The translations under genes and the position numbers were made by a program. A stretch of DNA of 64,000 bases from Coxiellaceae bacterium (GTDB taxonomy: Bacteria; Pseudomonadota; Gammaproteobacteria; Coxiellales; Coxiellaceae): contig WTGG01000028.1 of NCBI GenBank assembly GCA_011523685.1, positions 1-64,000 on the forward strand, given 5' to 3'. Every line of letters begins with the position of its first letter. Position 1 is the stretch's first letter. Under the pieces are notes generated by a model. That model did no database searches. It was given only the letters and a program-made list of their open reading frames with translations, and was not told the origin of the DNA. Of the stretch, positions 40,061 through 49,539 are shown piece by piece.

Positions 40061-41173
40061 ATGCGGTATTGGTTTCAACGGATGTTCCCTTGGCTATCAG
40101 GTTTGATGGTCGTTGTTACTGTGTTTACTGCAACACTGGCTGCTCTGTGGTTCATCCCCGTACGTTGGTCAGCATCATCCTTACTGATAACACCAGGAAT
40201 GTCTGAATGGGGAATCGCTCAGCGTGTGGCGTCTGCTAATGTCTCTTATCCAGCGTGGCTAAGCACCTTACTCGTTAGATCATTTGGGGGGCGTAGTACC
40301 GTTCACTATGGTGAGTACCGTTTAGATGAATCGATGTCATTATCACAATTATTGACTCACCTAACCGATCAGTCAGGCTTAGTGCAACATCATGTGACAT
40401 TTATAGAAGGTTGGACGTTTGCACAAATTAAGCAAGCTTTGTTGCATGATGACACATTAAATCATTCGATGTTATCGGGCTCTAATGCTAGCCTATTGAA
40501 GGCGATAGGCGTTGATGCAACGCATCCAGAAGGTCTTTTTTATCCTGATACCTATCACTATGTCTGGGGGAGCTCTGCATTACGTATTTTGAAGCAGTCA
40601 CATCAGTTGATGAATCAGGTTTTGCAGAAAGCTTGGGAAAAGCGTGCTACAGGGTTGCCGTATCAGACGCCCTATGAAGCCTTGATTGTTGCTTCTATGA
40701 TTGAAGTTGAATCACCTGCATTATCTGAGCGTCCTTTGATAGCGGGTGTTATTTTGAATCGATTGAAGAAAGGCATGCGATTACAAATTGATCCCACTGT
40801 ACTCTATGGTGCTGGAAAGCCGTTTGGTTCTCCGATTACTAAAAAAGACTTGGCCACTATCACACCCTATAATACATATCGTCAATCAGGTCTGCCTCCA
40901 ACACCGATTGATATGCCGAGTCGGTCATCCATCAAAGCCGCCTTGCACCCAATTAATAAAGGGTATCTTTATTATGTTTCTAATGGTGATGGTACCCATA
41001 CGTTTTCAACGACCTATGCAGAACACCAGCAGGGGGTGGCGCATTACCGTAAGATTGAAAAACAAAGAAAACAACTGGAGCATCTTCCATTATCATCATC
41101 ATTGCCAATCTTAAAGTTTGAGTGGCAACGTCTGATGATGCGCTCTTTACAATGGTTTATTTTTAATGGGTAG
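40061..41173 (+). CDS. mltG: Endolytic murein transglycosylase MltG
   Basis: 370 residues: one N-terminal membrane helix (residues ~15-38), a LysM-like region, then the YceG catalytic domain. The active-site Glu lies in LIVASMIEVESPALSERP, followed by AGVILNRLKKGMRLQIDPTVLYG and YNTYRQSGLPPTPI. It cleaves nascent peptidoglycan strands and may terminate glycan growth. It lies 6 bp before tmk. There is no pabC between fabF and mltG. Confidence 0.95.
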   Translation: MRYWFQRMFPWLSGLMVVVTVFTATLAALWFIPVRWSASSLLITPGMSEWGIAQRVASANVSYPAWLSTLLVRSFGGRSTVHYGEYRLDESMSLSQLLTHLTDQSGLVQHHVTFIEGWTFAQIKQALLHDDTLNHSMLSGSNASLLKAIGVDATHPEGLFYPDTYHYVWGSSALRILKQSHQLMNQVLQKAWEKRATGLPYQTPYEALIVASMIEVESPALSERPLIAGVILNRLKKGMRLQIDPTVLYGAGKPFGSPITKKDLATITPYNTYRQSGLPPTPIDMPSRSSIKAALHPINKGYLYYVSNGDGTHTFSTTYAEHQQGVAHYRKIEKQRKQLEHLPLSSSLPILKFEWQRLMMRSLQWFIFNG

Positions 41174-41179
41174 AACACT

Positions 41180-41821
41180 ATGAATGCACGTACAGGTTAT
41201 TTTATTTCATTAGAAGGTGTTGAAGGCGTTGGCAAAAGCACCGCTAAAACGTGGATTGAGGGTTTTATTCGACAGCATGGTATTGATTTAGTCGTTACTC
41301 GTGAACCCGGTGGAACAGAGGTTGCTGAGCAAATTCGTCAGGTGTTATTGCATTCTCATCAAGAGCCTGTCGCAATTGATACTGAGGTCTTATTAATGTA
41401 TGCCAGTCGAGCACAAAATATTCATCAAGTGATTACCCCCGCTTTAGCGGCTAATCAGTGGGTGCTGGCTGATCGCTTTGCCGATGCGAGTTTGGCCTAT
41501 CAGGGCGGTGGCCGTGAAGTGGGGCAAGAGCGTATGACTATTATTAATGACTGGGTGCTACAAGGGTTAAAACCAGATTTAACCATTTTACTAGATGCGC
41601 CCGTTGAAGTAGGATTGCAACGCTTAGAAGCACGTGGTGACAAGGACCGTATTGAACAAGAGTCGGTTCACTTTTTTCATCGTGTCCGTGATGCGTATTT
41701 AAAGCTGGCGAATGACGAGCCTGATCGTTATCGAATAGTGGATGCAACCCAATCCATTGCTGAGGTTGAAGAGCAATTGCGTCGTATTCTTGAGCCTATT
41801 ATTACGAGGCTTGCTGTATGA
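41180..41821 (+). CDS. tmk: Thymidylate kinase
   Basis: 213 residues. The P-loop is LEGVEGVGKSTAKTW, followed by VTREPGGTEVAEQIR and the DRF motif in VLADRFADASLAYQGGG. It phosphorylates dTMP to dTDP. Its stop overlaps the holB start (ATGA), the conserved arrangement. Confidence 0.97.
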   Translation: MNARTGYFISLEGVEGVGKSTAKTWIEGFIRQHGIDLVVTREPGGTEVAEQIRQVLLHSHQEPVAIDTEVLLMYASRAQNIHQVITPALAANQWVLADRFADASLAYQGGGREVGQERMTIINDWVLQGLKPDLTILLDAPVEVGLQRLEARGDKDRIEQESVHFFHRVRDAYLKLANDEPDRYRIVDATQSIAEVEEQLRRILEPIITRLAV

Positions 41822-42801
41822 ACTATCCTTGGCTGAAAAAAAACTGGCAACAGTTGTTGTCGCAATATCAACGTCAGGCAGTGCATCATGCACTTTTATT
41901 TTCAGGTGCGGCAGGCCTCGGTAAGCGAGCCTGTGCTCATGCATTTACTCAGTTATTATTGTGTGATCATGGGCAAGGTCGAGATGAAGCCTGCGGAACT
42001 TGTCAGTCGTGTCGTTGGCTATCTGAGGGTGTTCACCCAGATGCGTATACCATTACGCTTCAAGAAAAAGCCTCGACCATAAAAGTCGATCAAATTCGTG
42101 AGCTATCAGATCAGCTTTCCCAAACCTCACATCGTGGTGGTTATCAAGTGGTGTGTTTGTATCCTGCGGATACACTCTCATTAGCGGCAGCTAATGCTTT
42201 ATTGAAAACCCTTGAAGAACCCTTAGGAAAAGTGGTGTTTATGTTAGTGACCGACTATAAAGATAGATTGCCCATTACGGTGCAAAGTCGTTGTCAATTG
42301 CAAGCTTTTCAAATGAGTCAGCCTGATGAGGCAGAACAGTGGCTAGCATCACAGCTGGAAGAGACGCAATTAACACCTTCGCAGTTATTACGAGTGGCTC
42401 ATGGTGCCCCTTTGTTGGCGAAGACATTGGCTGAAGAGGGTTATGCCGATTTACAGCATCGCGTGCTGGAACAATTGATCGCCTTGTTAACTCGTAAAGA
42501 GCATCCAGTTGCAGTAACCACTGTGTTAATGAAGTTTGATATAGTCCGTGTATTTGATACGTTGTTGATGGTTGTGGGTGACTTAATTAAACGTGCAGTA
42601 GGAGCTTCCTCCATGTATACGGTATTGGGTAGTGAGCAGTTAGCGCAATTTCCAGCAGTTGCTTCCCTGCCGATGAGTTCTTTACACAGTTGGTTGTCGG
42701 CTTGTATAGAGACTCGTGCTTCGCTGCAGCGACATCCAGGCCTTAATGTCCAAATGGCACTCGAATCATTGTTGATTCAATGGTCTGCTATAAAACAATA
42801 A
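41818..42801 (+). CDS. holB: DNA polymerase III subunit delta prime
   Basis: 327-residue clamp-loader subunit. It has the degenerate nucleotide site SGAAGLGKRACAHAF, the zinc-binding Cys cluster in LLCDHGQGRDEACGTCQSC, and the ALLKTLEEPLG sensor region. It forms part of the polymerase III holoenzyme. It overlaps tmk by 4 bp and is followed by the TatD nuclease gene. Confidence 0.94.
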   Translation: MNYPWLKKNWQQLLSQYQRQAVHHALLFSGAAGLGKRACAHAFTQLLLCDHGQGRDEACGTCQSCRWLSEGVHPDAYTITLQEKASTIKVDQIRELSDQLSQTSHRGGYQVVCLYPADTLSLAAANALLKTLEEPLGKVVFMLVTDYKDRLPITVQSRCQLQAFQMSQPDEAEQWLASQLEETQLTPSQLLRVAHGAPLLAKTLAEEGYADLQHRVLEQLIALLTRKEHPVAVTTVLMKFDIVRVFDTLLMVVGDLIKRAVGASSMYTVLGSEQLAQFPAVASLPMSSLHSWLSACIETRASLQRHPGLNVQMALESLLIQWSAIKQ

Positions 42802-42817
42802 TCATAGGAAAATTATT

Positions 42818-43585
42818 ATGATCGATACACATTGCCATTTAAACTTATTAGATTTAACGCCTTTTGATGGCAGTGAGCAGTCGATGATTGCCGATATGCT
42901 GGATCATGGTGTCAATCGTGTGGTGTGTATCTCAATCGACCTTGAGTCATTGCCTGACGTATTGGCCTTTTCTGATCGTTACGATTGTGTTTATGCTTCA
43001 GTCGGTGTGCACCCATCATCTTCTACAGAAGCAGGGCCTAATGTTGAAACACTGGTCGAGCTTGCTCAACACCCTAAAGTAGTGGCGATTGGTGAAACGG
43101 GTCTGGATTATCATTATAACGAAACTGGCCTTGAGAACATGCGTGAGCAATTCAGAACGCATATTCATACAGCGCATGCTGTGAAAAAGCCATTGGTGAT
43201 TCATACCCGTGCAGCGCAAGACGATACTTTGCAAATTATGAAAGATGAACAGGCTCGAGATGTCGGCGGTATCATGCATTGTTTTACTGAGTCTCAAGCG
43301 ATGGCAAAAGCAGCTATGGATATGGGTTTTTATATTTCATTTTCAGGGATAGTCACCTTTAAAAATGCAGCGAATGTGCAAGCAGTGGCTGACTATGTTC
43401 CTCTCGATCGTATGTTAATTGAAACTGATGCACCATACCTGACACCGGTGCCATTCAGGGGTAAGCCTAATCGGCCTAGTTACGTTAGGTTTGTTGCTGA
43501 AAAGCTCGCAGAGATTAAGCAATGTTCAGTAGAAGAAGTGGTCAATATTACGACGCGTAATGCTGAGAAGGTGTTTGGTTTTTAA
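42818..43585 (+). CDS. TatD-family metal-dependent hydrolase (YcfH)
   Basis: 255-residue TIM-barrel DNase/hydrolase. The metal ligands are visible: MIDTHCHLNLLD, AIGETGLDYHY, PLVIHTRAAQDD, GIMHCFTES and MLIETDAPYLTPVPFRGK. It ends the conserved operon as in E. coli. TAGGAAA precedes the ATG. Confidence 0.95.
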   Translation: MIDTHCHLNLLDLTPFDGSEQSMIADMLDHGVNRVVCISIDLESLPDVLAFSDRYDCVYASVGVHPSSSTEAGPNVETLVELAQHPKVVAIGETGLDYHYNETGLENMREQFRTHIHTAHAVKKPLVIHTRAAQDDTLQIMKDEQARDVGGIMHCFTESQAMAKAAMDMGFYISFSGIVTFKNAANVQAVADYVPLDRMLIETDAPYLTPVPFRGKPNRPSYVRFVAEKLAEIKQCSVEEVVNITTRNAEKVFGF

Positions 43586-43632
43586 TTGGTTAGCGATTTA
43601 AGATTTTTGTTGTAATAATGGATGTTTTCCTT

Positions 43633-43865
43633 TTAGTCGCTGCTTGAAGTGTTTAATAGTGGAATGGCTATTTTATGGTGTATAGCTTTGATTTCGTCGA
43701 AAGATATTGTTTTAGCGTTTAGCGTTCTTTCGATCTGATAGGTCTTCGCACACAGCTTTATGACATAATGAGCTAAGTCATTCTTCTTGTCAGCTATTAG
43801 GTATGTATGATCGCATGAAAGTCTGGATGTGCATCGCAGCAAAAATTCATATACTAGACGTGCTC
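43633..43865 (-). pseudogene. IS66 transposase fragment
   Basis: The reverse frame reads KKNDLAHYVIKLCAKTYQIE and then RTLNAKTISFDEIKAIHHKI, clearly matching the TnpC section KKKGLAHHAMSVYAKIYQIE and KRSFDEIKAM of the element at 2136-4479. Upstream, in another frame, NFCCDAHPDFHAI corresponds to SFLCNAHARRKFEAI. It is a short diverged relic of a second IS66 insertion next to the end of the tatD operon. Confidence 0.8.
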
Positions 43866-44448
43866 AACCAATAGCAAGCTGATAGGCGTACAGGTAGTTC
43901 ACATAAAGCGTTCGCTTATGGGGCAAGCTGGTTGTGCTGTACCACGCTCCCCGGAACCCTCCTTATCACAGGTTTTTCCTGTAAAGAAGGACTATGCGCG
44001 TAACCTTATGATTTTTCATCTATTTGAATCAATTTTTATGCTATAATGTTCATTAGAAGGAAATGCTCATGTGATAGATGTATCGCAGAAATTACCTATT
44101 TGTAAGTTGAAGTTGCGGCTTAGCTTTCTAAAAATGGTCACCTAATGTGGACGTAACGTTTACTTTTGCTTCCTTCTTATCCCTAAAGATAATATCTTGC
44201 GTTATATGCTTCTAACAAACATGATTTTTTTATTGAACTAATTTCTCTTATGACTCCTTGTAATATCATTAAAAGGAGGGGTGTGCTGTTGGTTGTCGCC
44301 GATTATTTAACTATTGATGTCATTGAATTTGTCGTTTATTCCAGTGGTGTTAGAGGTGAGTTCATGTGATTTTCGTGAGAGTTATAATTTAAATTGTCAA
44401 GCAGTGTAAGTTTTTGACTTTTTGTAGTGATTTTGCGAGATCAATGTT
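43866..44448. other. Intergenic stretch after the tatD operon
   Basis: Nearly 0.6 kb with no gene I can support. A locally GC-richer block (about 43890-44000) may be further insertion-sequence debris. No tRNA-like fold is apparent. Confidence 0.4.
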
Positions 44449-45129
44449 TCAAGGCGATAATGTACTGTCTTTCTTAGTGCATAATGCTAGAAACGTCACC
44501 CTACTTTTTTTTGTATCTAATGAAAAAACAGCGGCAACGTCATACCCTTCTTTAGTTCCTAATACTCCATACCCATAAACTAAGATTGGTGAATTGACAG
44601 CCCTAGATGGAGAAAGGTCTGTGTCATAAGTTCCTATTTTGTTAGTGAAATCAGTACTTGAAGGAACATTAATATCCCAATTTCCATAATCATCATCATC
44701 GCAATCTGGATTATTATGAAAGCTGACAGAATTCTTATTCTGATCGTAAACATAGTCTGCCAGCGTGCAATTTTCGTTGCGTGGCCTAATTCTAATTTCA
44801 GTTGTTTGATTGCCAGTGTCAGACCAATACAGCTTACTCTCTTCGGTTTGGAATTCATAATGGTCATCAACAATGGTTAAATACATACTTGATGAATTTG
44901 GCCCATATTTATTGACAGCTTCGGGGTAGGTATTACAGTTAGATGTGACTATTGGGGTACCATTATTTACATAAGTTTCAAACTTTGTTTGTATTTCAGA
45001 TGTAAATTCATTCAGGGCTGTGGCCACTTCGCTCCTTGAAGATGGTTCTTCCGCGACACTTGAGTATTCTTTTGCATGCACAGTTATAGTGAACATAGAT
45101 AAGACGAGTATTGAAGTTTTCTTGTACAT
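44449..45129 (-). CDS. Hypothetical secreted protein
   Basis: 226 residues with a signal peptide (MYKKTSILVLSMFTITVHA). The mature protein is polar, with EIQTKFETYVNNGTPIVTSNC, SSSMYLTIVDDHYEFQT, ENCTLADYVYD, an Asp-rich segment CDDDDYGNWDI and a C-terminal SRVTFLALCTKK. Four Cys could form two disulfides. It does not match a family I know. A frame related to its EVATALNEFTSEIQTKFE region occurs as a relic at 46051-46200, so the gene has been duplicated locally. Confidence 0.7.
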   Translation of the reverse strand: MYKKTSILVLSMFTITVHAKEYSSVAEEPSSRSEVATALNEFTSEIQTKFETYVNNGTPIVTSNCNTYPEAVNKYGPNSSSMYLTIVDDHYEFQTEESKLYWSDTGNQTTEIRIRPRNENCTLADYVYDQNKNSVSFHNNPDCDDDDYGNWDINVPSSTDFTNKIGTYDTDLSPSRAVNSPILVYGYGVLGTKEGYDVAAVFSLDTKKSRVTFLALCTKKDSTLSP

Positions 45130-46050
45130 CTGTAATCACTCTCTGTATTGAATGTAAAGGTTATTTTTTTATTTCTGCTTGTCTTCTACACTATTTATTA
45201 TAGATAGTAATATCAGGATTTTCTATAAAGAGTGATAATTCTATCTAACCTCATGATTTTAAATTATTTTATAATCTCCTTGTTTGTCTGATCATTCAGA
45301 TATTTCTTACGTTATCCCTTTTGTAAATTTTAGTAGATACAATAATTAATTCGTTATCCATGAACATGGAGTTAAAAAGTTAGATGCTGTCCAACACATC
45401 TCCTTCGCCATATTATTTAGCAGGTAGAGAAAGCAATAAGGTGACTGCTACTAATGCAGTTAATATCTGTTACATTGCTAGACCCCGTATTTTTTATTAA
45501 TGACTTAACTCATTATTCTCATCCCCACTTTTATTGTTATTGGTTGTATGATAGCTGAAAAATGGAAATCCTTTGTTGGGACCTTTGACTCACTGATTTT
45601 CTTGCTACATTAAGCCCTTTATTTCACTAGCCGGCAATCAACCTGCCAATAGATAGTGCATCTCTGCCTTCCTTGCCGGAAAAATGGCATTCTCATACCC
45701 CCCCCGGCCTTGCCATCCCTGGATCGGCGCTCACCGGTGAAACGCATGCGTTTTCTTGATCCTCTTCGCTCTCCAAATAGGAAGTTTGTTCGAATGCTTT
45801 AAGAGATTGCTTTTTTACTGTGATTTTTTAATGATGTCGATTAACCGTAATAATTAAGGCCGAGACTTTTAAATATCTCAAAAGAAGAGATGTTTTATTT
45901 ATATTTGGTAATTGGCAAGCGTCCAAATTCTACATTAAGGACGCTTATTAATTAAGCATGCTCACAATTCATCGATTAGGATTTGATAAATCGCCTTGTT
46001 GCGATGCACTAATTTTAACGCCATTGGATACAGTGATGTGCATTTCTAGT
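45130..46050. other. Intergenic stretch with no supported gene
   Basis: About 0.9 kb with many stops in all frames. Around 45630-45790 the sequence is GC-richer and includes a C8 run (45698-45705). A 38-codon frame from ATG 45384 lacks a ribosome site. It probably contains gene debris, but nothing can be named. Confidence 0.4.
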
Positions 46051-46200
46051 TCATGTGTGCTTATAGGTTGATGGTTGATAAAATACAAGAGTGTAGTTGA
46101 TGTCACGGTTACAATTAGCATAATCTTCAAACTTTGTTTGTACTTCAGGTATAGATTCATCTTGGGAGGCAGCTTGTGAGCGTCTAGGTGTGGGTGGATA
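46051..46200 (-). pseudogene. Relic paralog of the secreted protein at 44449
   Basis: The reverse frame reads RRSQAASQDESIPEVQTKFE and DYANCN, which corresponds to SRSEVATALNEFTSEIQTKFE and the following Cys region of the 226-residue secreted protein. The two DNA stretches share AAACTTTGTTTGTA and nearby bases. No signal peptide or remainder of the gene is left. Confidence 0.55.
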
Positions 46201-46516
46201 TGTGTTAATGATTTTTTATCAGTAAGTTTGATAATTAGTCTGTCGTATCCTAGGAGAAATAGTTGATGGTAATAATAGTGTCATATCAATCGATCATTTA
46301 TTGGTTGTGTCTTAGTCCTTATGTTAACTGTGAAAAAGATGTTTCGTACGATCTCCATGGTTGATTAGATCATCCGAGATAATTTTTTATTTCTGGGGTT
46401 GTACTATTTTTGACTACAACTAATGAAGGGTTAATGATTTGTTTTAACATTTTCTTAATATCACTTTGTTATAGTAAAATTTCAATGTTAATTAAGTCCG
46501 CTAAGGAGTTTTTATA

Positions 46517-46783
46517 ATGCCAGTTCTAGATAATAATGGAAATATTATACCCAGTGATGATGACATTTACACGATACAAGTTCTTTCGAATGTTAATCAG
46601 CAAGAAGAAAATGACAACATTTCGTTGGATGAACCCCCGCCGGCACCAGTTCTCCAGCATACTGGCCACCAATATGACATTATATACTACGGTTCCATCT
46701 TCAATAATAATCACGACTTACCAACTGATGAGCATCAACAACAAAATAACCCAGTTCAAAACAATGCCGTTGCTGGGTTGTAA
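46517..46783 (+). CDS. Hypothetical small acidic protein
   Basis: 88-residue, polar, probably disordered protein (MPVLDNNGNIIPSDDD, then LDEPPPAPVLQHTGHQYDII, and an Asn/Gln-rich tail ending NNAVAGL). It has no signal peptide or membrane helix. A strong ribosome site, AAGGAG at 46503-46508, precedes the ATG, and TATAGTAAAAT about 40 bp upstream could be a promoter element. Function unknown; a translocated protein is one possibility. Confidence 0.6.
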   Translation: MPVLDNNGNIIPSDDDIYTIQVLSNVNQQEENDNISLDEPPPAPVLQHTGHQYDIIYYGSIFNNNHDLPTDEHQQQNNPVQNNAVAGL

Positions 46784-46857
46784 TTTTTTTTCACAAGATT
46801 GACATGCTTTTTATCGTACGATATTAGCCTTTCAAAGCAATAGCGGTATTATTTACA

Positions 46858-47850
46858 TCATTGACTGATGTCATTTAAGCCATTTGCAGCGCAAATGGCT
46901 TGTGCCATGGTGTTAACAGCGCCAATGAAGTAAATTGAATTATTCCAGTGTTTGATGACCGTAAAGTTTGTAAATACCATAAAGGTAGGTCCACCGTCTG
47001 GTTGTGCAATATACGCTGGCAGTGTTTTATTGATTCTTTGTGTATGTTGAAATGTTATGCCCAGTTTTAACCAATGGGCTACGGGTTGTGTCGTTTTTTT
47101 ATTGATAAGATTTTTGTTGAAGTTTTGAGGAAGTGTCACTGGTATCATGATGGGCTGATTGCTTTCCCAGCCATTTTTTTTCAAAAAATTAGCAGCAGAT
47201 GCTAAAGCATCCGATGTGTTTGTCCAAATATCTTTTCTACCATCCCCGTTAAAATCAACAGCATAGGTTTCCCAGCTTGAAGGCATGAATTGTGGTTGCC
47301 CTGATGCGCCGGCCCAGGCGCCTTTAAATTGACTCAGTGATATTTGTTTGTTATCCACCATTTTTAAAGCAATCAGTAATTCTTTCTGGTAAAAATCTTT
47401 TCGTGAGCTTTGAAAGCCGAGCGTTGCGAGTGATTGAATAACAGGAAGCTTACCTTGATCTTTTCCGTATGACGATTCTAGTCCCCAAATGGCAGTGATG
47501 ACACAGGCATTAACGCCGTACTGTTTTTGGATTGTTTGTAATGTTTTTTGATTGAGTTTGAATTCTTTTATGCCCATTTGTATGCGTGCGTTATCAGCCC
47601 GAGACTTGATGTATTGCGGGTAGGTGATGGTTTGCTCTGGTTGATGGGTTGATTGAGTTTTAACAATAGGGTTTGGGGCTTGTAACTGGTCTAATGCTTG
47701 GTTTAGCGTTTTTTGGCTAATACCAGCTTGTTTGCCTTCTTCTTTCATGTGTTCGATAAAAGCATCCCATGTTTGACTGTAGGAAAATATAGGAAAGCCA
47801 AGGATGAGGAGTAAGGTTGTAATGGCGATCCATTTCTGACGTTGAGGCAT
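46858..47850 (-). CDS. Lytic murein transglycosylase, MltB type (GH103)
   Basis: 330 residues with a signal-like N-terminus (MPQRQKWIAITTLLLILGFP). I place the start at 47850 because the 15 codons upstream (to 47895) would precede the signal peptide. The catalytic Glu lies in AIWGLESSYGKDQG, and GAWAGASGQPQFMPSSWETY and VDFNGDGRKDIW are diagnostic of the SLT-B family. It cleaves peptidoglycan to 1,6-anhydro muropeptides. It has no C-terminal peptidoglycan-binding domain. Confidence 0.93.
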   Translation of the reverse strand: MPQRQKWIAITTLLLILGFPIFSYSQTWDAFIEHMKEEGKQAGISQKTLNQALDQLQAPNPIVKTQSTHQPEQTITYPQYIKSRADNARIQMGIKEFKLNQKTLQTIQKQYGVNACVITAIWGLESSYGKDQGKLPVIQSLATLGFQSSRKDFYQKELLIALKMVDNKQISLSQFKGAWAGASGQPQFMPSSWETYAVDFNGDGRKDIWTNTSDALASAANFLKKNGWESNQPIMIPVTLPQNFNKNLINKKTTQPVAHWLKLGITFQHTQRINKTLPAYIAQPDGGPTFMVFTNFTVIKHWNNSIYFIGAVNTMAQAICAANGLNDISQ

Positions 47851-48252
47851 CCTGTAATTCCTTAGTTCGACTCTATGTATTATAAAAGTTAACATGGGTA
47901 TCTACAAATATCGCCAGTGAAGTTTAAGTACTTTTGCTTTACTTCATCATGTTGGTTTAAAAACACTGATAGGGAATTGGGTAGGTGCTTAATGCAGAGA
48001 TTATTTAATATGGGTTTATGGCATGATTTTCAAGATAGTGTCAATTTGCATAGTTACTGCTTTTCTGGTGATTGACAGTTGTCCTGACTTTTTCTTAACT
48101 CAACATTAAATAGCAAATTTACCCATTGTATCGGATAAAAATATAGACAATAGGTGAAAATTGATTAACTATTGTGCTTATTATTTTCTCTTGCATGCTA
48201 AATGCTGATGAGATGTTTGTTTGATAATGGTACTTAAATGGGGAGAACCCTA

Positions 48253-48912
48253 ATGCAAAATGTCCCTGAAGAAACCCGCAATAATGAGAGTGATCCGCAA
48301 TCTTCTTTTCCTGCTTTCAACGGGCTTCTAACGGCGTCTGGAGATCTTGATTCTATGTTATTGTCTCGTCCTGAGGAATTAAATGAATCTAGTTCAGATT
48401 CAGGTGTACCCACTGCTGTTATAGTAGATCCTATTAATAATACAGTGGTGAACGCAATACCGGTTGTTCCTGCGCAAGCTATTGATCGAGGAAATGAAAG
48501 TTCTCCTAACGCACAACATGATCAACGGACTGATCAAGAACAGCCTAAGAAGAACGAAAAGAGAGGGTGTTGCGAAAGCTGTAGCGGTTGTTGTGATGCT
48601 TGTTACTGTCCGAGAACTAACACCACCTTTATTTACATGGATACTGGCTCTAGTTCTGGAGACGGTGGTTGTTGTTTTAACTTTTGCAAGGGACTTCTAG
48701 ATGGCTTTAATCAGATGATTTGCTGTCCTGTAGAGACAGTTAAGAGTTGTGCTACTAACCCCCCATGTCATTTAACGGACTGTTGTTGTCTATTTCAACC
48801 GGTTGAAGGTTCTCTTGCGGAGCCATTAAATGATGGCATTGCAGAAGTTTCGAAAGAGGCATCTTGCTGTGTTGAATGCCTTAACTGCTGCTGTATGATC
48901 CTTGCGGCTTAA
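48253..48912 (+). CDS. Hypothetical cysteine-rich protein
   Basis: 219 residues starting at 48253 (GGGGAG 7-8 nt upstream; an in-frame ATG at 48238 precedes the ribosome site). The N-terminal ~95 residues are polar and disordered. The C-terminal half has 23 Cys in clusters such as GCCESCSGCCDACYC, CHLTDCCCLF and ASCCVECLNCCCMI. There is no signal peptide. Such clusters could bind metals, form disulfides or be lipidated in a host cell; none can be shown. It converges with the DUF2147-like gene at 48922. Confidence 0.7.
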   Translation: MQNVPEETRNNESDPQSSFPAFNGLLTASGDLDSMLLSRPEELNESSSDSGVPTAVIVDPINNTVVNAIPVVPAQAIDRGNESSPNAQHDQRTDQEQPKKNEKRGCCESCSGCCDACYCPRTNTTFIYMDTGSSSGDGGCCFNFCKGLLDGFNQMICCPVETVKSCATNPPCHLTDCCCLFQPVEGSLAEPLNDGIAEVSKEASCCVECLNCCCMILAA

Positions 48913-48921
48913 TGAATTTAG

Positions 48922-49539
48922 TTAACGCTTTGGATCAGACATTAGATGTGCTTGAAGCTCTTGCTCTGCACGTTGTTCTAATTGTTTGAGTTGAGCAGAG
49001 TTTTCATCTATGCGTTGATATCTTGCAGAGCGTTTAATACCACGAAATATACCGCTGAACTCTACCGTGTCCTGTTTGATTAATCTTACTTGTGCTTTTA
49101 TGCGAAGATTGTTTTCAGGATTGAAGATTTCACCTTTTTCCCAGAGTGTATCCCAGTCAGATGATTTGGGGCGTAATTCTTTTATAATGCGTAATCCCCT
49201 TAACGGCTTACCTTGATATGATTTGCTACCATGTTCGCAAATAACAGGTAAGGGTTTTCCTTTGAGTTTAAAAGTACGGTAGATTTCACCATGTAGGATT
49301 GCATGCCTGTAATCCGACGCTTTTTCAAGGCTGAGTTTAATGATGCTTTGAATTTCATGAGAATGGGTAGTCACTAACCATAAGCCTTCAATCAAACGAT
49401 AGTCGTCGACACTACCATTAGCTGGTGATAGGCGTGGCCATTGACCAGGGGTAGATTCAGGTGAGGGAGATGCCTCTGATAACTGGTTGGATATGTTCCA
49501 GCAAGTGAATATCCAAAATCCATAGGTAAGAAGCTTCAT
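48922..49539 (-). CDS. DUF2147-like exported protein (paralog 3)
   Basis: 205 residues with an N-terminal hydrophobic signal. The mature protein aligns with the DUF2147 protein at 8347: EGLWLVTTHSHEIQSIIKL versus GFWLIQAHDTGD; SYQGKPLRGLRII versus YTGKKLIGMHF; DWDTLWEKGEIFNPENN versus WDTVWGPGRVFNADANK; and a terminal RSARYQRI. The terminal Cys pair of the other two is absent. The family function is unknown. It is convergent with the Cys-rich gene, leaving only 9 bp between. Confidence 0.7.
   Translation of the reverse strand: MKLLTYGFWIFTCWNISNQLSEASPSPESTPGQWPRLSPANGSVDDYRLIEGLWLVTTHSHEIQSIIKLSLEKASDYRHAILHGEIYRTFKLKGKPLPVICEHGSKSYQGKPLRGLRIIKELRPKSSDWDTLWEKGEIFNPENNLRIKAQVRLIKQDTVEFSGIFRGIKRSARYQRIDENSAQLKQLEQRAEQELQAHLMSDPKR

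Noticed and set aside
43866-44000. GC-richer block considered as a tRNA or intron domain
   Set aside because: No cloverleaf, T-loop or domain V pattern could be drawn.
45698-45705. C8 run that could be a slippage tract
   Set aside because: It lies in noncoding debris with no gene to switch.
45969-46160. 63-codon reverse ORF with a hydrophobic segment
   Set aside because: It is out of frame with the better-supported relic of the secreted protein in the same DNA.
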